64,000 bases of DNA. Origin: Yinghuangia sp035454725 (GTDB taxonomy: Bacteria; Actinomycetota; Actinomycetes; Streptomycetales; Streptomycetaceae). A model generated the notes under the pieces. The model had not been told where the DNA came from. It did not search any database and saw nothing but the letters and a program-made list of their open reading frames with translations. A program made the position numbers and the translations under genes. This document shows positions 50,498 to 59,220 of this stretch, one piece after another (the stretch's first letter is position 1; each line of letters starts with the position of its first letter). The stretch covers positions 186,001-250,000 of the forward strand of contig NZ_JBPKBI010000001.1 in the NCBI RefSeq assembly GCF_051388935.1, given 5' to 3'.

Positions 50498-50690
50498 CCC
50501 GTCGGCCCCGCGCCCCGACTCCCTTTTCAGCCAACCGCTCTGACGGGATGTCAGCGCTGCTTCGGTCGGTTCGTCACCATTTATCCGGGGGCAGTGCGGA
50601 TCCTGCGTGCATCCTTGGAAAAAGTTCGGTCCGTGCTGCAAGGAAGCGGGGGCATCCGGACATAGACAGGCGACGGTTGAGGGACGGGGG

Positions 50691-51254
50691 GTGCAGGTGG
50701 GGCGGGATGAGGCGTTCCGGGACATATACCGGGAGCACTACAACGCCGTTTACCGCTATGCCTGGCGCCGTGTCGGTCCCGATGCCGCACATGACGTCGC
50801 GGCCGAGGTCTTCCTGATTGCGTGGCGGCGCTGGGAGACCGTGCCGCGGGCGGAACCCCTTCCGTGGCTCTACGGAGTCGGCCGCGGCGTCGTGCGGAAC
50901 CACCAGCGTGCGGAGCACCGCGGGCTCATGTTGGAGGCCCGGCTCATGGTCGAGCGCGACCAGCCGGGCCGTGATCTGGCCGACCGCGCGGCGGAGCGCA
51001 ACTCGGTGGTCAACGCGTGGCAGAGCCTGGGCGAGACCGACCGCGAAGTGCTGGCGCTGGTGGGCTGGGAGGGCTTGGACATACCGTCCGCGGCCAAGGT
51101 CATGCGGTGTTCGGTCGCGGCGTTCACCGCGCGTTTGTACCGGGCCAAACGTCGCCTGAGAACGGCTCTCGACCGGCAGGACAGGGCAGCCGAGGACATG
51201 CCGCATCAGCCGGCGGTCCCGGCCCGGATGGGTTTGGAGGAGCGATGCGTCTGA
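50691..51254 (+). CDS. ECF-type RNA polymerase sigma factor
   Basis: 187 residues from GTG 50691 with GAGGG 7 bases upstream (the GTG at 50697 is an alternative). Region 2: FRDIYREHYNAVYRYAWRRVGPDAAHDVAAEVFLIAWRRWETVP; region 4: LGETDREVLALVGWEGLDIPSAAKVMRCSVAAFTARLYRAKRRL. It belongs to the SigE-like ECF group typical of streptomycetes. Its stop overlaps the next gene start by 10 bases. The partner membrane protein encoded next may be the anti-sigma factor. Confidence 0.92.
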   Translation: MQVGRDEAFRDIYREHYNAVYRYAWRRVGPDAAHDVAAEVFLIAWRRWETVPRAEPLPWLYGVGRGVVRNHQRAEHRGLMLEARLMVERDQPGRDLADRAAERNSVVNAWQSLGETDREVLALVGWEGLDIPSAAKVMRCSVAAFTARLYRAKRRLRTALDRQDRAAEDMPHQPAVPARMGLEERCV

Positions 51255-51835
51255 CGGACGGTGTCCGCACGCTGATGCAGCCGAACGACCCGGCCCCACC
51301 GCACGGCGACGAGTTGTCGACGAGCGCGAGGTTCACGCTTGAGGACATCCTCGTCTCACGCCCCGACGCGGTGTCGACCCGTACAGGGGTCGGGCCGACA
51401 CCGCGTCGGATCCTGACCGGGCGGGCCCGCCGCGGGTGGTTGTGCGCGATGACCCTCGCGATCGTCGCCTCGACGGGCGTCGCGGTGTCGCTGGGCTTTC
51501 CCGAGCCGCAGCCGGCCGTGCTCCGGGAGAGCGTGTACTGCTACACCGACACCGATGTCGACGCCGATCCCATGCACGGTATCCAGACCATGCGGGCCGG
51601 TGTGGTGGACGCCGCGGCCACGGCCGTCGAGCAGTGTGCCGATTTGTGGCGAAACGGAACGTTGCTCCCCGGGGCCCGGACGGGGATTCTCCATCCCGAT
51701 CCGGGTCCGGACCGCGTCGTGCCGCCACTGGTGGCGTGTGTGGTCAAGGACACCGCCGCGGTTTTTCCGGCGGGTCCGGGATTCTGCCAGGCGGCCGGGC
51801 TGCCGCCGCTGTTGCCGGCCCCGGCGCGCTTCTGA
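51245..51835 (+). CDS. Single-pass membrane protein, putative anti-sigma partner
   Basis: 196 residues from ATG 51245, overlapping the sigma gene by 10 bases. Residues about 1-60 are cytoplasmic with a LEDILVSRPDAVSTRTG stretch; one transmembrane helix follows (WLCAMTLAIVASTGVAVSLGF, about 66-86), then an extracellular domain with Cys at about 99, 131, 166 and 182 that may form two disulfides. It lacks a clear zinc-binding HxxxCxxC anti-sigma motif. Coupling to the sigma gene suggests it controls that factor. The role is inferred from position. Confidence 0.65.
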   Translation: MRLTDGVRTLMQPNDPAPPHGDELSTSARFTLEDILVSRPDAVSTRTGVGPTPRRILTGRARRGWLCAMTLAIVASTGVAVSLGFPEPQPAVLRESVYCYTDTDVDADPMHGIQTMRAGVVDAAATAVEQCADLWRNGTLLPGARTGILHPDPGPDRVVPPLVACVVKDTAAVFPAGPGFCQAAGLPPLLPAPARF

Positions 51836-52327
51836 TCAGGGATATATCTCCCAGGACGAGGCCTGGTTGTTTATCTGCGTGACATTCCAGCCGCCGGTCG
51901 GGAAACCCTCGACCGGGCCCGTCTGATTGGTGTGCGTCCACAGTTTCAGATAGCAGCCGGGGGAGACGTCGACGTACGACGCTTTGTCGTTCATCGCCCA
52001 CGGGATGTTTCCCACGTGGAAATACGTGCACTGGTAGTCGCTGGTCACCCAGCTCGACTCCGGAGAGCCGGCGTAGTCCCAGATCACTGCGGCGGTGTAC
52101 GAGCCCGCTGCTGCGGCACGACTGGTTGCGCTGTCCGTGTTTGTTCGGCTTTGGTCGATGAACTCGTGGACCTCGGCGACGGTGCCGAAGCACTTCTGGA
52201 AGGCGGAGTCGGTGTTGATCACGCAGTGGTTGCCCGCAGGCTCGGGGGCGGCCGAGGCGGGGCCGGACAGCAGGGCGGCGCCGGTGGCCAGGGCTGCGGA
52301 AACAGCGGCGATTCGTTTCTTGGTCAT
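51836..52327 (-). CDS. Secreted small protein (crystallin/I36-like guess)
   Basis: Start ATG 52327 with GGAG upstream, 163 residues. A Sec signal peptide covers residues 1-28 (TKKRIAAVSAALATGAALLSGPASA, cleavage after ASA). The mature part has the pairs CVINTDSAFQKCF, YQCTYFHVGNIPW, GCYLKLWTHTNQTGPVEGFP and NQASSWEIYP; aromatic and Asn/Gly-rich turns and four cysteines resemble beta-gamma-crystallin-like proteins and peptidase inhibitors of the I36 type. The last residues overlap nothing. It converges with the membrane protein, the stops being adjacent. Family assignment is tentative. Confidence 0.6.
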   Translation of the reverse strand: MTKKRIAAVSAALATGAALLSGPASAAPEPAGNHCVINTDSAFQKCFGTVAEVHEFIDQSRTNTDSATSRAAAAGSYTAAVIWDYAGSPESSWVTSDYQCTYFHVGNIPWAMNDKASYVDVSPGCYLKLWTHTNQTGPVEGFPTGGWNVTQINNQASSWEIYP

Positions 52328-52714
52328 GGTGGCTCCAATTTTCTGATATTGCACCGAGGTGTTTGCAGGGAAGCGCATGCTAGCCCGGCGGAAGATTGTG
52401 CGTGAAGCGATGGAGTTTGATTTCGGCCAGCCTTTTATCCGGGATCTACGGCATGTCTCGTGATATTTTTCCCCCGGCCGTCTGGCTGAATTTCAGATAA
52501 ACGTTTCCGGATAAAGTGAGAGGGTGTCCGGCGGGCGGGAATCGCACACCCGTTCGCCCCGGAAGGCGGCAGATGTACAGGCGCAGCCGACACGGTTTGC
52601 CCCGTTTTCCGGCCAACCCGGCGGGAGTCGTACAAGAGGCTGACAAACGGTCACCGCACGAGGGCGGCGGACGGGCGGCGGGCCGTCCGCCGGCGGGGCA
52701 CTACGCTCGACCCC
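52328..52714. other. Intergenic region between secreted protein and purD
   Basis: No gene is supported. It is AT-rich around 52365-52510 (promoters). A motif near 52535-52560 (minus strand TGTGCGATTCCCGCC) looks like a tRNA T-arm but no tRNA folds around it. No riboswitch-like element was recognised before purD. Confidence 0.5.
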
Positions 52715-53977
52715 GTGAAGGTCCTTGTCATCGGCAGCGGTGCCCGTGAGCACGCGCTCTGCCGCTCGCTGTCCCTCGACCCCGCGGTCGACTCCCTCTA
52801 CTGCGCTCCCGGCAACGCCGGCATCGCCGAGATCGCCGAGTTGCGGCAGGTCGACGCGATGAACGCGGCGTCGGTCGCCGACCTGGCCGCCGGGCTCGGG
52901 GTCGACCTGGTGGTCGTGGGCCCGGAAGGCCCGCTGGTCGCCGGGTGCGCCGACGCCGTCCGGGCACGCGGCATCGCGTGTTTCGGCCCGTCCGGCACCG
53001 CCGCCCGGCTGGAGGGCTCCAAGGCCTTCGCGAAAGAGGTCATGGCCGCGGCCGGGGTCCCGACCGCGCGCTCCTATGTCTGCACGACACCCGAGGAGGC
53101 CGCCGCCGCGCTCGACGCGTTCGGACCGCCGTACGTCGTCAAGGACGACGGCCTGGCGGCCGGCAAGGGCGTCGTGGTGACCGACGACCTGGAAGCGGCC
53201 CGCGCGCACGCGGCGTCGTGCGGGCAGGTGGTGATCGAGGAGTTTCTCGACGGCCCCGAGGTGTCGCTGTTCGCGGTGACGGACGGCACGGCGGCGATCG
53301 CCCTCCAGCCCGCGCAGGACTTCAAGCGCGTCGGCGACGGCGACGCCGGGCCCAACACGGGCGGCATGGGCGCGTACTCACCGCTGCCCTGGGCGCCAGA
53401 CGGCCTGGTCGACGCCATCATGTCGATGGTCGTCCAACCGACCATCGACGAGATGCGCCGGCGCGGCACCCCGTTCTCGGGCGTGCTGTACGCCGGCCTC
53501 GCCCTCACGTCGCGCGGATTGCGCGTCATCGAGTTCAACTGCCGTTTCGGCGACCCCGAGACCCAGGTCGTGCTGGCGCGTCTCCAGACGCCGCTCGCGT
53601 CGGTCCTGCACGCGAGTGCGACCGGCCGGATCGGCGATCTCGAACCGCTGCGGTGGCGCGACGGCGCGGCCGTGACGATCGTCGTCGCCGCCGAGAACTA
53701 CCCGGCGACGCCGCGCACCGGCGACCCGATCGAGGGCCTCGCGGAGGCGGCCGAGGTGCCCGACGCGTTCGTGCTGCACGCCGGAACGCGCCGCGCCGAG
53801 GACGGCAGCATTCTGTCGTCGGGCGGGCGCGTGCTGTCGGTGACGGCGACGGGCGACACGCTGGCCGTCGCCCGCGACCGCGCGTACGAGGCGGTGGGCC
53901 GCATCCGACTGGCCGGCTCACACCACCGGACGGACATCGCCGCCCGCGCGCTCAAGGGCGAGATCACCGTCGGCTAG
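52715..53977 (+). CDS. purD: Phosphoribosylamine-glycine ligase
   Basis: 420 residues from GTG 52715. Second step of purine synthesis (PRA + Gly + ATP to GAR). Motifs: MKVLVIGSGAREHAL, APGNAGIAEIAEL, VGPEGPLVAGCADAVRARGIACFGPS, YVVKDDGLAAGKGVVV (ATP-grasp), EFLDGPEVSLFAV, NTGGMGAYSPLPWA and EFNCRFGDPETQVVLARL. Single gene; other pur genes are 4-10 kb downstream. Confidence 0.98.
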   Translation: MKVLVIGSGAREHALCRSLSLDPAVDSLYCAPGNAGIAEIAELRQVDAMNAASVADLAAGLGVDLVVVGPEGPLVAGCADAVRARGIACFGPSGTAARLEGSKAFAKEVMAAAGVPTARSYVCTTPEEAAAALDAFGPPYVVKDDGLAAGKGVVVTDDLEAARAHAASCGQVVIEEFLDGPEVSLFAVTDGTAAIALQPAQDFKRVGDGDAGPNTGGMGAYSPLPWAPDGLVDAIMSMVVQPTIDEMRRRGTPFSGVLYAGLALTSRGLRVIEFNCRFGDPETQVVLARLQTPLASVLHASATGRIGDLEPLRWRDGAAVTIVVAAENYPATPRTGDPIEGLAEAAEVPDAFVLHAGTRRAEDGSILSSGGRVLSVTATGDTLAVARDRAYEAVGRIRLAGSHHRTDIAARALKGEITVG

Positions 53978-54367
53978 GGGATCGGCACGAGCCGCAGCAC
54001 GGAGGCGCGGTTCGGTCACATGCGGTCATATGAGGTCACATAACCAATACTTCGCGTCATGTCGCACCGATCCGGTCCTGAAGCGGAGTGGATTCGATCC
54101 GCCGTGATGCCGTTCCGATCATGTGATCGTCCGGGCGCATCCGGGTCCTGACCGAGTTCCTTGGTGATCCGTTTACTGTGCCGATCGGCCCCGTGATCGC
54201 CCCGCCGCTCACTCTCGCGGATGGAGTTCGCCCCGAACGGGATGAACCTGCGAACTCGTCGCATTATCGTGCGAGCACTGTGGTTCGCCGTGCGGCGAGC
54301 CGTGCTCCGCGGCCCGCCTCCGGGTGGGCCGTGCTGGGTGACCCGAATCCTGGATGGGGGCGAACGG
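53978..54367. other. Intergenic region with triple 10-bp repeat
   Basis: Holds three tandem copies of GGTCAYATRM at 54014-54023, 54024-54033 and 54034-54043. Beyond that no gene is supported; the ATG at 54221 opens the same frame as the next gene but without ribosome site. Confidence 0.5.
54014..54043. repeat. Three tandem 10-bp repeats GGTCACATG-type
   Basis: GGTCACATGC, GGTCATATGA and GGTCACATAA follow each other without spacer. The period equals one helical turn, as in operators bound cooperatively on one face. Located 37 bp after the purD stop. Confidence 0.7.
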
Positions 54368-55813
54368 GTGACCGGTGCCGCCGAGGCCCGTGCGCGGGCG
54401 AAAAGCGTGCTGCGTGTTCGCATGGGGACGATCCTGTGCGCGATCGGAGCCGCCGTACTCCTGTTGACCGGCGCTTCACGCAGCACCGGCGACGGCCTTC
54501 CCGGGATGGTTCTCGCCGTCCTCGCGGTGGCCCTCACCCTTTTGATCGCCTGGGCCGCGCTCGGGCTCGTGCTGGTCCGCAGGCCGCGCAGCGGCGCGGT
54601 GCCGCTGCGCTTCGAGGACGCGCCCGAGTTCCACCGCATGATCGCCGACCTCGCGGCCGACCTGGACGTGCCGGCTCCCGACGAAGTGCGCGTCTGCCCC
54701 GAGTGCGACAGCTGGCTCGAACAGGACCCCGGACGCCTGTGGTCGCGCCCGCGCACCGTGCTCGTGGTCGGCGCACCCTTCGTGTGGTGGCTGCGCGTCG
54801 GTGAACTGCGGGCGCTTCTCGCCCCGGTCGTCGCCGGCACCGAGCCCGCGAACGACCCGGTGATCGCGTCCGCCCGCGCCTGGGTGCGCCGCCTCGACGC
54901 CGTGGCGCATCCGTACGCCGCCCGTGTCCGACCTGCCACGGTCGTCCCGTGGACCGCGCCCCTGCGCCGGGTGCCGCGCGCGTTCGCCCGCCAACTGGTC
55001 GATCTGACACGCGGTCAGGCCGAGGTGATGGAACGCGACATCGCCGCCTGGGCGTCGGCCCGCGCCCAGGACGTCGACGCGCCGCTGCGGGCGACCGCGC
55101 ACGAACAGGTGGGCCTCGCGTACGCGGGCTGGGACCGCCTGCTGACGCGCCTCGCCGCGCCCGCGTGGGACCTCGGCAGATACCCCGACGCGCTGATGGC
55201 CGGGGTCGTCGCCGCGCTCACCGAACTGTCGCAACGCGACCGGCTGGCCGACGTTTTCGGTGCCCGGCTCGCCGAACGCCCGGCGTGTGACCTTCTCGTC
55301 GCGCCCGAGCGCATCGACGCGCGGGTGTCGCGGCTCGCGGCCGACATCTTCGCCGACGACGCCGAGCGGCGCCCCGTCGGCTGGTCCGAGTACCCCTGCG
55401 AAGTGATCGAGCCGATCTGGCGTGCGCGCGCGGGCGTGCTGGTCGACGCGCTCGACGCGTCCGACGGTCGGCCCGGCCCGGCCTGCGTCGGCCGTGTCCT
55501 CGACCGCATCCGCGAAGGCCCCGTGCGGGGCCGCCGCGCCGGATCGGCCACGATCCGCCACGATGCGTTCGACCCCGAGCACATGACCGACCACGTCATC
55601 GCACTCGTCGCCTGCGCGGCGGTGGACTCCGGGCGCATGCACGCAGCCGTCGACTGGCTCGACGGCGCCGTCCTCGCCGACGCCCGCGACCGCGTCGCCG
55701 ACCTGCCCGGCCTGGTCGGGCGCGCCGTTGACGACCATGACGACGTGCCGCTGCGTACCTGGCTGGACGGCATCGGCGTGCGCACCGCGGAACCGATCAG
55801 GCTCGGCGGCTGA
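54368..55813 (+). CDS. Degenerate M48-like membrane protein
   Basis: GTG 54368 preferred (ATG 54221 possible), 481 residues. Two transmembrane helices at about residues 19-37 and 44-66 precede a cytoplasmic or outer domain with FEDAPEFHRMIADLAADLDVPAPDEVRV, LVVGAPFVWWLRVGELRALLAPVVAG. This follows the pattern of M48 proteases (VxIGxPLLxxLSxxELRAVLAHELGH) but the HExxH zinc site reads APVVAG, so protease activity is lost. The last 250 residues are helical without known motif. It is probably a structural or regulatory pseudoenzyme. Confidence 0.68.
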   Translation: MTGAAEARARAKSVLRVRMGTILCAIGAAVLLLTGASRSTGDGLPGMVLAVLAVALTLLIAWAALGLVLVRRPRSGAVPLRFEDAPEFHRMIADLAADLDVPAPDEVRVCPECDSWLEQDPGRLWSRPRTVLVVGAPFVWWLRVGELRALLAPVVAGTEPANDPVIASARAWVRRLDAVAHPYAARVRPATVVPWTAPLRRVPRAFARQLVDLTRGQAEVMERDIAAWASARAQDVDAPLRATAHEQVGLAYAGWDRLLTRLAAPAWDLGRYPDALMAGVVAALTELSQRDRLADVFGARLAERPACDLLVAPERIDARVSRLAADIFADDAERRPVGWSEYPCEVIEPIWRARAGVLVDALDASDGRPGPACVGRVLDRIREGPVRGRRAGSATIRHDAFDPEHMTDHVIALVACAAVDSGRMHAAVDWLDGAVLADARDRVADLPGLVGRAVDDHDDVPLRTWLDGIGVRTAEPIRLGG

Positions 55814-56239
55814 CACCCGCGTGCAACCGAACGCCGTCGGCGGACGTCGACAAGATGCGCGGTGCCCGTGTCGGCCCGCAGCGTGGCCGCCGGTGCAACC
55901 GACCGCGGCCGGGGGACGTCGACAAGAGGGCGGTACGCGAACGCCCTGAGCCGGCCCCGNNNNNNNNNNNNNNNNNNNNNNNNNNNNNNNNNNNNNNNNN
56001 NNNNNNNNNNNNNNNNNNNNNNNNNNNNNNNNNNNNNNNNNNNNNNNNNNNNNNNNNNNNNNNNNNNNNNNNNNNNNNNNNNNNNNNNNNNNNNNNNNNN
56101 NNNNNNNNNNNNNNNNNNNNNNNNNNNNNNNNNNNNNNNCGGCACCTCGCGCGCCTGTACCCGGGCGCTTTCCGGCGGTTCGCGCGCAACCGGACCGGCT
56201 GGTCGTGCGGATTCGCACGTCTACACGAGGAGTTGCAGG
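55814..56239. other. Degenerate tandem repeats and 180-N gap
   Basis: A unit beginning GTGCAACCGA and containing GGACGTCGACAAGA occurs at 55821-55863 and 55893-55934 (period 72). The Ns run from 55960 to 56139, so the array may be longer than shown. No gene is supported here; the 56140-56239 part is the leader of the next gene. Confidence 0.6.
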
Positions 56240-57823
56240 GTGCCGTTGGTGAATCGCCGTGGAGCGTTGGGCGCGCTGGGTGCCGTCGGCGCGACGGCCG
56301 CCGGGCTGCTGTGGTGGCGTTCCGCTCCCGGGCGCGCGGTCTCGGCCGCCGCGCCGTCGGCGGGCCCGTCGACGGCGCCGGTGATCCCCGCGGCGCCCGG
56401 CGTTCCCGCGACCCCCGCCGCCCGGCCGCGGACTGCCCCGCTGCCGTCCGAGCCGGGGCGTATCCGGGCCGAGAACGCAAGGACGGGCAGCACCGCGTGG
56501 AAGCCCGGGCACCACGGCGCCCGCACGACCGACGACGTGGCCCACCGGATCAAGGGCTACACGTCGGCCACCAGCGTCGGCGCGGGCGAGCGCTTGGACT
56601 TCCACGTCTCGGTCACGCCCGGCGGCGCGTACACCGTCGCGATCTACCGGCTCGGCGACTACGGCGGGGCCGGCGCACGGCACATGGTCACCAGCCCGGT
56701 GCTGGACGGTGTGCCCGGAGCCCCGCCCGCGCTGGACGCGGCCGGCGGCATGCTGGCGTGCGACTGGCCGGTCGGCTGGAGCCTGGACGTGCCGGCCGAC
56801 TGGACATCGGGGGCGTATCTCGCGGTCTTCGACGACCGGCAGGGCAACCGCAACTACACCGTGTTCGTGGTACGCGACGACCGCCGCGCGGCGGACTTCC
56901 TGGTCGTGCTGCCGTTCGCCACCTACCAGGCGTACAACCAGTACCCGCTCGACGGCCGGGCGGGGAAGAGCCTCTACTACGGCTACGGGCCGGACGGGCG
57001 GAACGATTACTCGGTCCGGGCGCGCAAGGTGTCCTTCGACCGTCCCTACATGAAGGACGGCATGCCGACGCGCTTCGACCTCGATCGGAGCGTGATCACG
57101 TGGATGGAGGGCGCCGGCCACGACGTGGCCTACGCCTCCTCCGTCGACATCGAGGCCGGCCGCGTCGACCCGTCCTGGTACCGCGCGATGGTCTTCAGCG
57201 GCCACGACGAGTACTGGTCCGACCCGATGCGCAAGGTCGTCGAGGACGCGCACCGCGCGGGCGTGGGGCAGGCGTGGCTGACCGCCAACAACATCTACTG
57301 GCACGTGCGGTTCGAGCAGAACGCGCGCGGCGTCGCCAACCGCGTCATGAACTGCTGGCGCGACGATGTCGACCCGGGGGCTCCGCTGCTTTCCGCGCCG
57401 ACTGACCGGTGGCGCAGCATCCGGCGCCCCGAGCAGGAGTTCCTCGGCGTCCAGTACAACGGCATCGTCGCGCGGCACACTCCGCTCGTGGTGCGGTCGT
57501 CCGGGCACTGGCTGTGGGCCGGCACAGGGGTGCGCGACGGCGACGCGATCGCCAAGGTGGTCGGCGGCGAGGCCGACGGCGTCGAGGCGGGGGTGCCGCT
57601 GCCCGCAGGCGTGCAGCAGACGCTGCTGTCGCACTCGCCCTACCCGCTGAGCAACGGAACCGACCGGGTGCAGAACACCTCGTTGTACGAGCGACCGGAC
57701 GGCACGGTCATGTTCTGCGCAGGCACCTTCAACTGGGCGCTGGCGCTGGGGCATCCCCAATACAGGGACGACCGCATCCGGCGGGCCACCGCGAACCTCT
57801 TCGACAGACTCCGCCAGGCGTGA
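56240..57823 (+). CDS. Tat-type secreted protein, N,N-dimethylformamidase beta-like
   Basis: 527 residues from GTG 56240 with AGGAG 7 bases upstream. Residues 3-35 look like a twin-arginine signal (NRRGALGALGAVGATAAGLLWW). A Pro/Ala-rich linker follows to about 80. The domain is that of the large N,N-dimethylformamidase subunit family: GYTSATSVGAGERLDFHVSV, VAIYRLGDYGGAGARHM, VLPFATYQAYNQYPLDG, WMEGAGHDVAYASSVDIE, VFSGHDEYWSDPM and WLTANNIYWHVRF. The enzyme activity is unproven in actinomycetes. It lies between the gap and purC. Confidence 0.78.
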   Translation: MPLVNRRGALGALGAVGATAAGLLWWRSAPGRAVSAAAPSAGPSTAPVIPAAPGVPATPAARPRTAPLPSEPGRIRAENARTGSTAWKPGHHGARTTDDVAHRIKGYTSATSVGAGERLDFHVSVTPGGAYTVAIYRLGDYGGAGARHMVTSPVLDGVPGAPPALDAAGGMLACDWPVGWSLDVPADWTSGAYLAVFDDRQGNRNYTVFVVRDDRRAADFLVVLPFATYQAYNQYPLDGRAGKSLYYGYGPDGRNDYSVRARKVSFDRPYMKDGMPTRFDLDRSVITWMEGAGHDVAYASSVDIEAGRVDPSWYRAMVFSGHDEYWSDPMRKVVEDAHRAGVGQAWLTANNIYWHVRFEQNARGVANRVMNCWRDDVDPGAPLLSAPTDRWRSIRRPEQEFLGVQYNGIVARHTPLVVRSSGHWLWAGTGVRDGDAIAKVVGGEADGVEAGVPLPAGVQQTLLSHSPYPLSNGTDRVQNTSLYERPDGTVMFCAGTFNWALALGHPQYRDDRIRRATANLFDRLRQA

Positions 57824-57963
57824 GCCGCGACCGCGCCGACGTTCGCGCGGGCAGCGGCAAGGAGGCTCGCACCCCGTGAAAGACTCGCGGGACCAGGCGG
57901 CCGGTGCGATTCCGTGCCCGCGGTCGGACAACAGAGCGGGGGAAGAGTGAGGGAAGCAGTCCA

Positions 57964-58866
57964 GTGAGCGGTTTCGTCACCAAACCCGAGCCTGTGGCCG
58001 TGCCCGGGCTGATCCACACGCACACCGGCAAGGTCCGCGACCTCTACACGGACGGCGACGGCAACCTGGTGATGGTCGCGAGCAACCGGATCTCCGCGTT
58101 CGACTGGGTGCTCGACCCCGAGATCCCGGAGAAGGGCCGCATCCTCACGGCCCTGTCGCTGTGGTGGTTCGACCTGCTGAGCGACCTGTACCCGAATCAC
58201 GTGCTGTCGGCGGAGCCGCCGGCCGGGGCGCCCGCGGACTGGGCGGGCCGCACGCTGGTGTGCCGCCGCCTGGACATGGTGCCGGTCGAGTGCGTCGCCC
58301 GCGGCTACCTCGCGGGGTCCGGGCTCGCCGAGTACCGGGAGACCCGGACGGTGTGCGGTGTCACGCTGCCGGAAGGGCTCGTGGACGGCTCCGAGCTCCC
58401 CGCGCCCATCTTCACGCCCGCGACCAAGGCCGCCGTCGGGGAGCACGACGAGAACGTGACGTACGAGCAGGTGGCCGCGCAGGTCGGTGCCGAACTCGCG
58501 GCCAACCTGCGGCAGGCGACGCTCGCGGTGTACTCCCGCGCCCGCGACATCGCGCGCGACCGCGGCATCATCCTCGCCGACACGAAGTTCGAGTTCGGTC
58601 TCGACGGCTCCGGGGGCCTGGTGCTCGCGGACGAGGTGCTGACACCCGACTCCTCGCGCTTCTGGCCGGCCGACCTGTGGGAGCCCGGCCACGCGCAGCC
58701 GTCCTTCGACAAGCAATATGTGCGCGACTGGCTGGCGTCTTCGGAGTCCGGCTGGGACCGATCGGCGGACACGCCGCCGCCGGTGCTGCCCGACGCCGTC
58801 GTGGAACGTACACACGCGAAGTACGCCGAGGCCTACGAGCGCCTGACCGGGCGGCGCTGGTCCTGA
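57964..58866 (+). CDS. purC: SAICAR synthetase
   Basis: 300 residues from GTG 57964. It adds aspartate to CAIR in purine synthesis. Motifs: HTGKVRDLYTDGDGNLVMVASNRISAFDWVLDPEIPEKG (ATP site), MVPVECVARGYLAGSG, ILADTKFEFGLDG and EVLTPDSSRFWPADLWEPG. The longer form (about 300) is typical of actinomycetes. A 12-bp stem terminator follows at 58876. Confidence 0.97.
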   Translation: MSGFVTKPEPVAVPGLIHTHTGKVRDLYTDGDGNLVMVASNRISAFDWVLDPEIPEKGRILTALSLWWFDLLSDLYPNHVLSAEPPAGAPADWAGRTLVCRRLDMVPVECVARGYLAGSGLAEYRETRTVCGVTLPEGLVDGSELPAPIFTPATKAAVGEHDENVTYEQVAAQVGAELAANLRQATLAVYSRARDIARDRGIILADTKFEFGLDGSGGLVLADEVLTPDSSRFWPADLWEPGHAQPSFDKQYVRDWLASSESGWDRSADTPPPVLPDAVVERTHAKYAEAYERLTGRRWS

Positions 58867-58875
58867 CGGACCGGA

Positions 58876-58904
58876 GTGGGGGGCCGCGTCGTGCGGCCCC
58901 CCAC
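58876..58904 (+). terminator. Terminator after purC
   Basis: GTGGGGGGCCGC (58876-58887) pairs with GCGGCCCCCCAC (58893-58904), loop of 5, 10 bp after the stop. Confidence 0.85.
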
Positions 58905-58947
58905 CCACCTTGTCCAAGGGGCCTGGCGACCGGGCCGAACAATGCAG

Positions 58948-58973
58948 AAAGCCGGACCCTTGGGTCCGGCTTT
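58948..58973 (-). terminator. Terminator downstream of tRNA-Gly(GCC)
   Basis: AAAGCCGGACCC (58948-58959) and GGGTCCGGCTTT (58962-58973) form a perfect 12-bp stem with A/T-rich ends; it lies 7 bp beyond the tRNA 3' end. Confidence 0.8.
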
Positions 58974-58979
58974 CATCTG

Positions 58980-59052
58980 AGCGGACGACGAGATTCGAAC
59001 TCGCGACCCTCACCTTGGCAAGGTGATGCTCTACCAACTGAGCCACGTCCGC
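58980..59052 (-). tRNA. tRNA-Gly(GCC)
   Basis: Minus strand from 59052. Acceptor GCGGACG/CGTCCGC, anticodon loop TTGCCAA with CACC/GGTG stem (anticodon GCC), T-arm GCGAG-TTCGAAT-CTCGT, discriminator T. CCA is not encoded. Confidence 0.95.
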
Positions 59053-59148
59053 ATGGCGGGGGTTTTCACCCCTGCCGGTTCCCTACTGTACCCCATACGC
59101 GGATCTACGCCGAAACGGCGCCGAAACGGTATGGGACCGGTCGGGTCG

Positions 59149-59220
59149 AGCAGGTGACAGGGATCGAACACTGCGCCTTCCTCTTGGAAAGAGGACGCTC
59201 TGCCACTGAGCTACACCTGC
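59149..59220 (-). tRNA. tRNA-Gly(UCC) with irregular T-stem
   Basis: Minus strand from 59220. Acceptor GCAGGTG/CACCTGC, D-arm GCTC-AGTGGCA-GAGC, anticodon stem TCCTC/GAGGA with loop TTTCCAA (anticodon TCC, Gly), discriminator T without CCA. The T-arm reads CAGTG-TTCGATC-CCTGT, in which only one of five standard pairs forms; pairing is restored by bulging one T (52). Either an unusual but functional tRNA or a decaying copy. It is the only Gly(UCC) gene in the window. Confidence 0.82.

Noticed and set aside
52535..52600. tRNA-like T-arm on the minus strand (GTGCGATTCCCGC)
   Set aside because: No acceptor, D or anticodon arms could be paired around it.
54476..57931. 1151-codon minus-strand frame across the N gap
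   Set aside because: It is open only because Ns contain no stops and because it mirrors two real genes on the plus strand.
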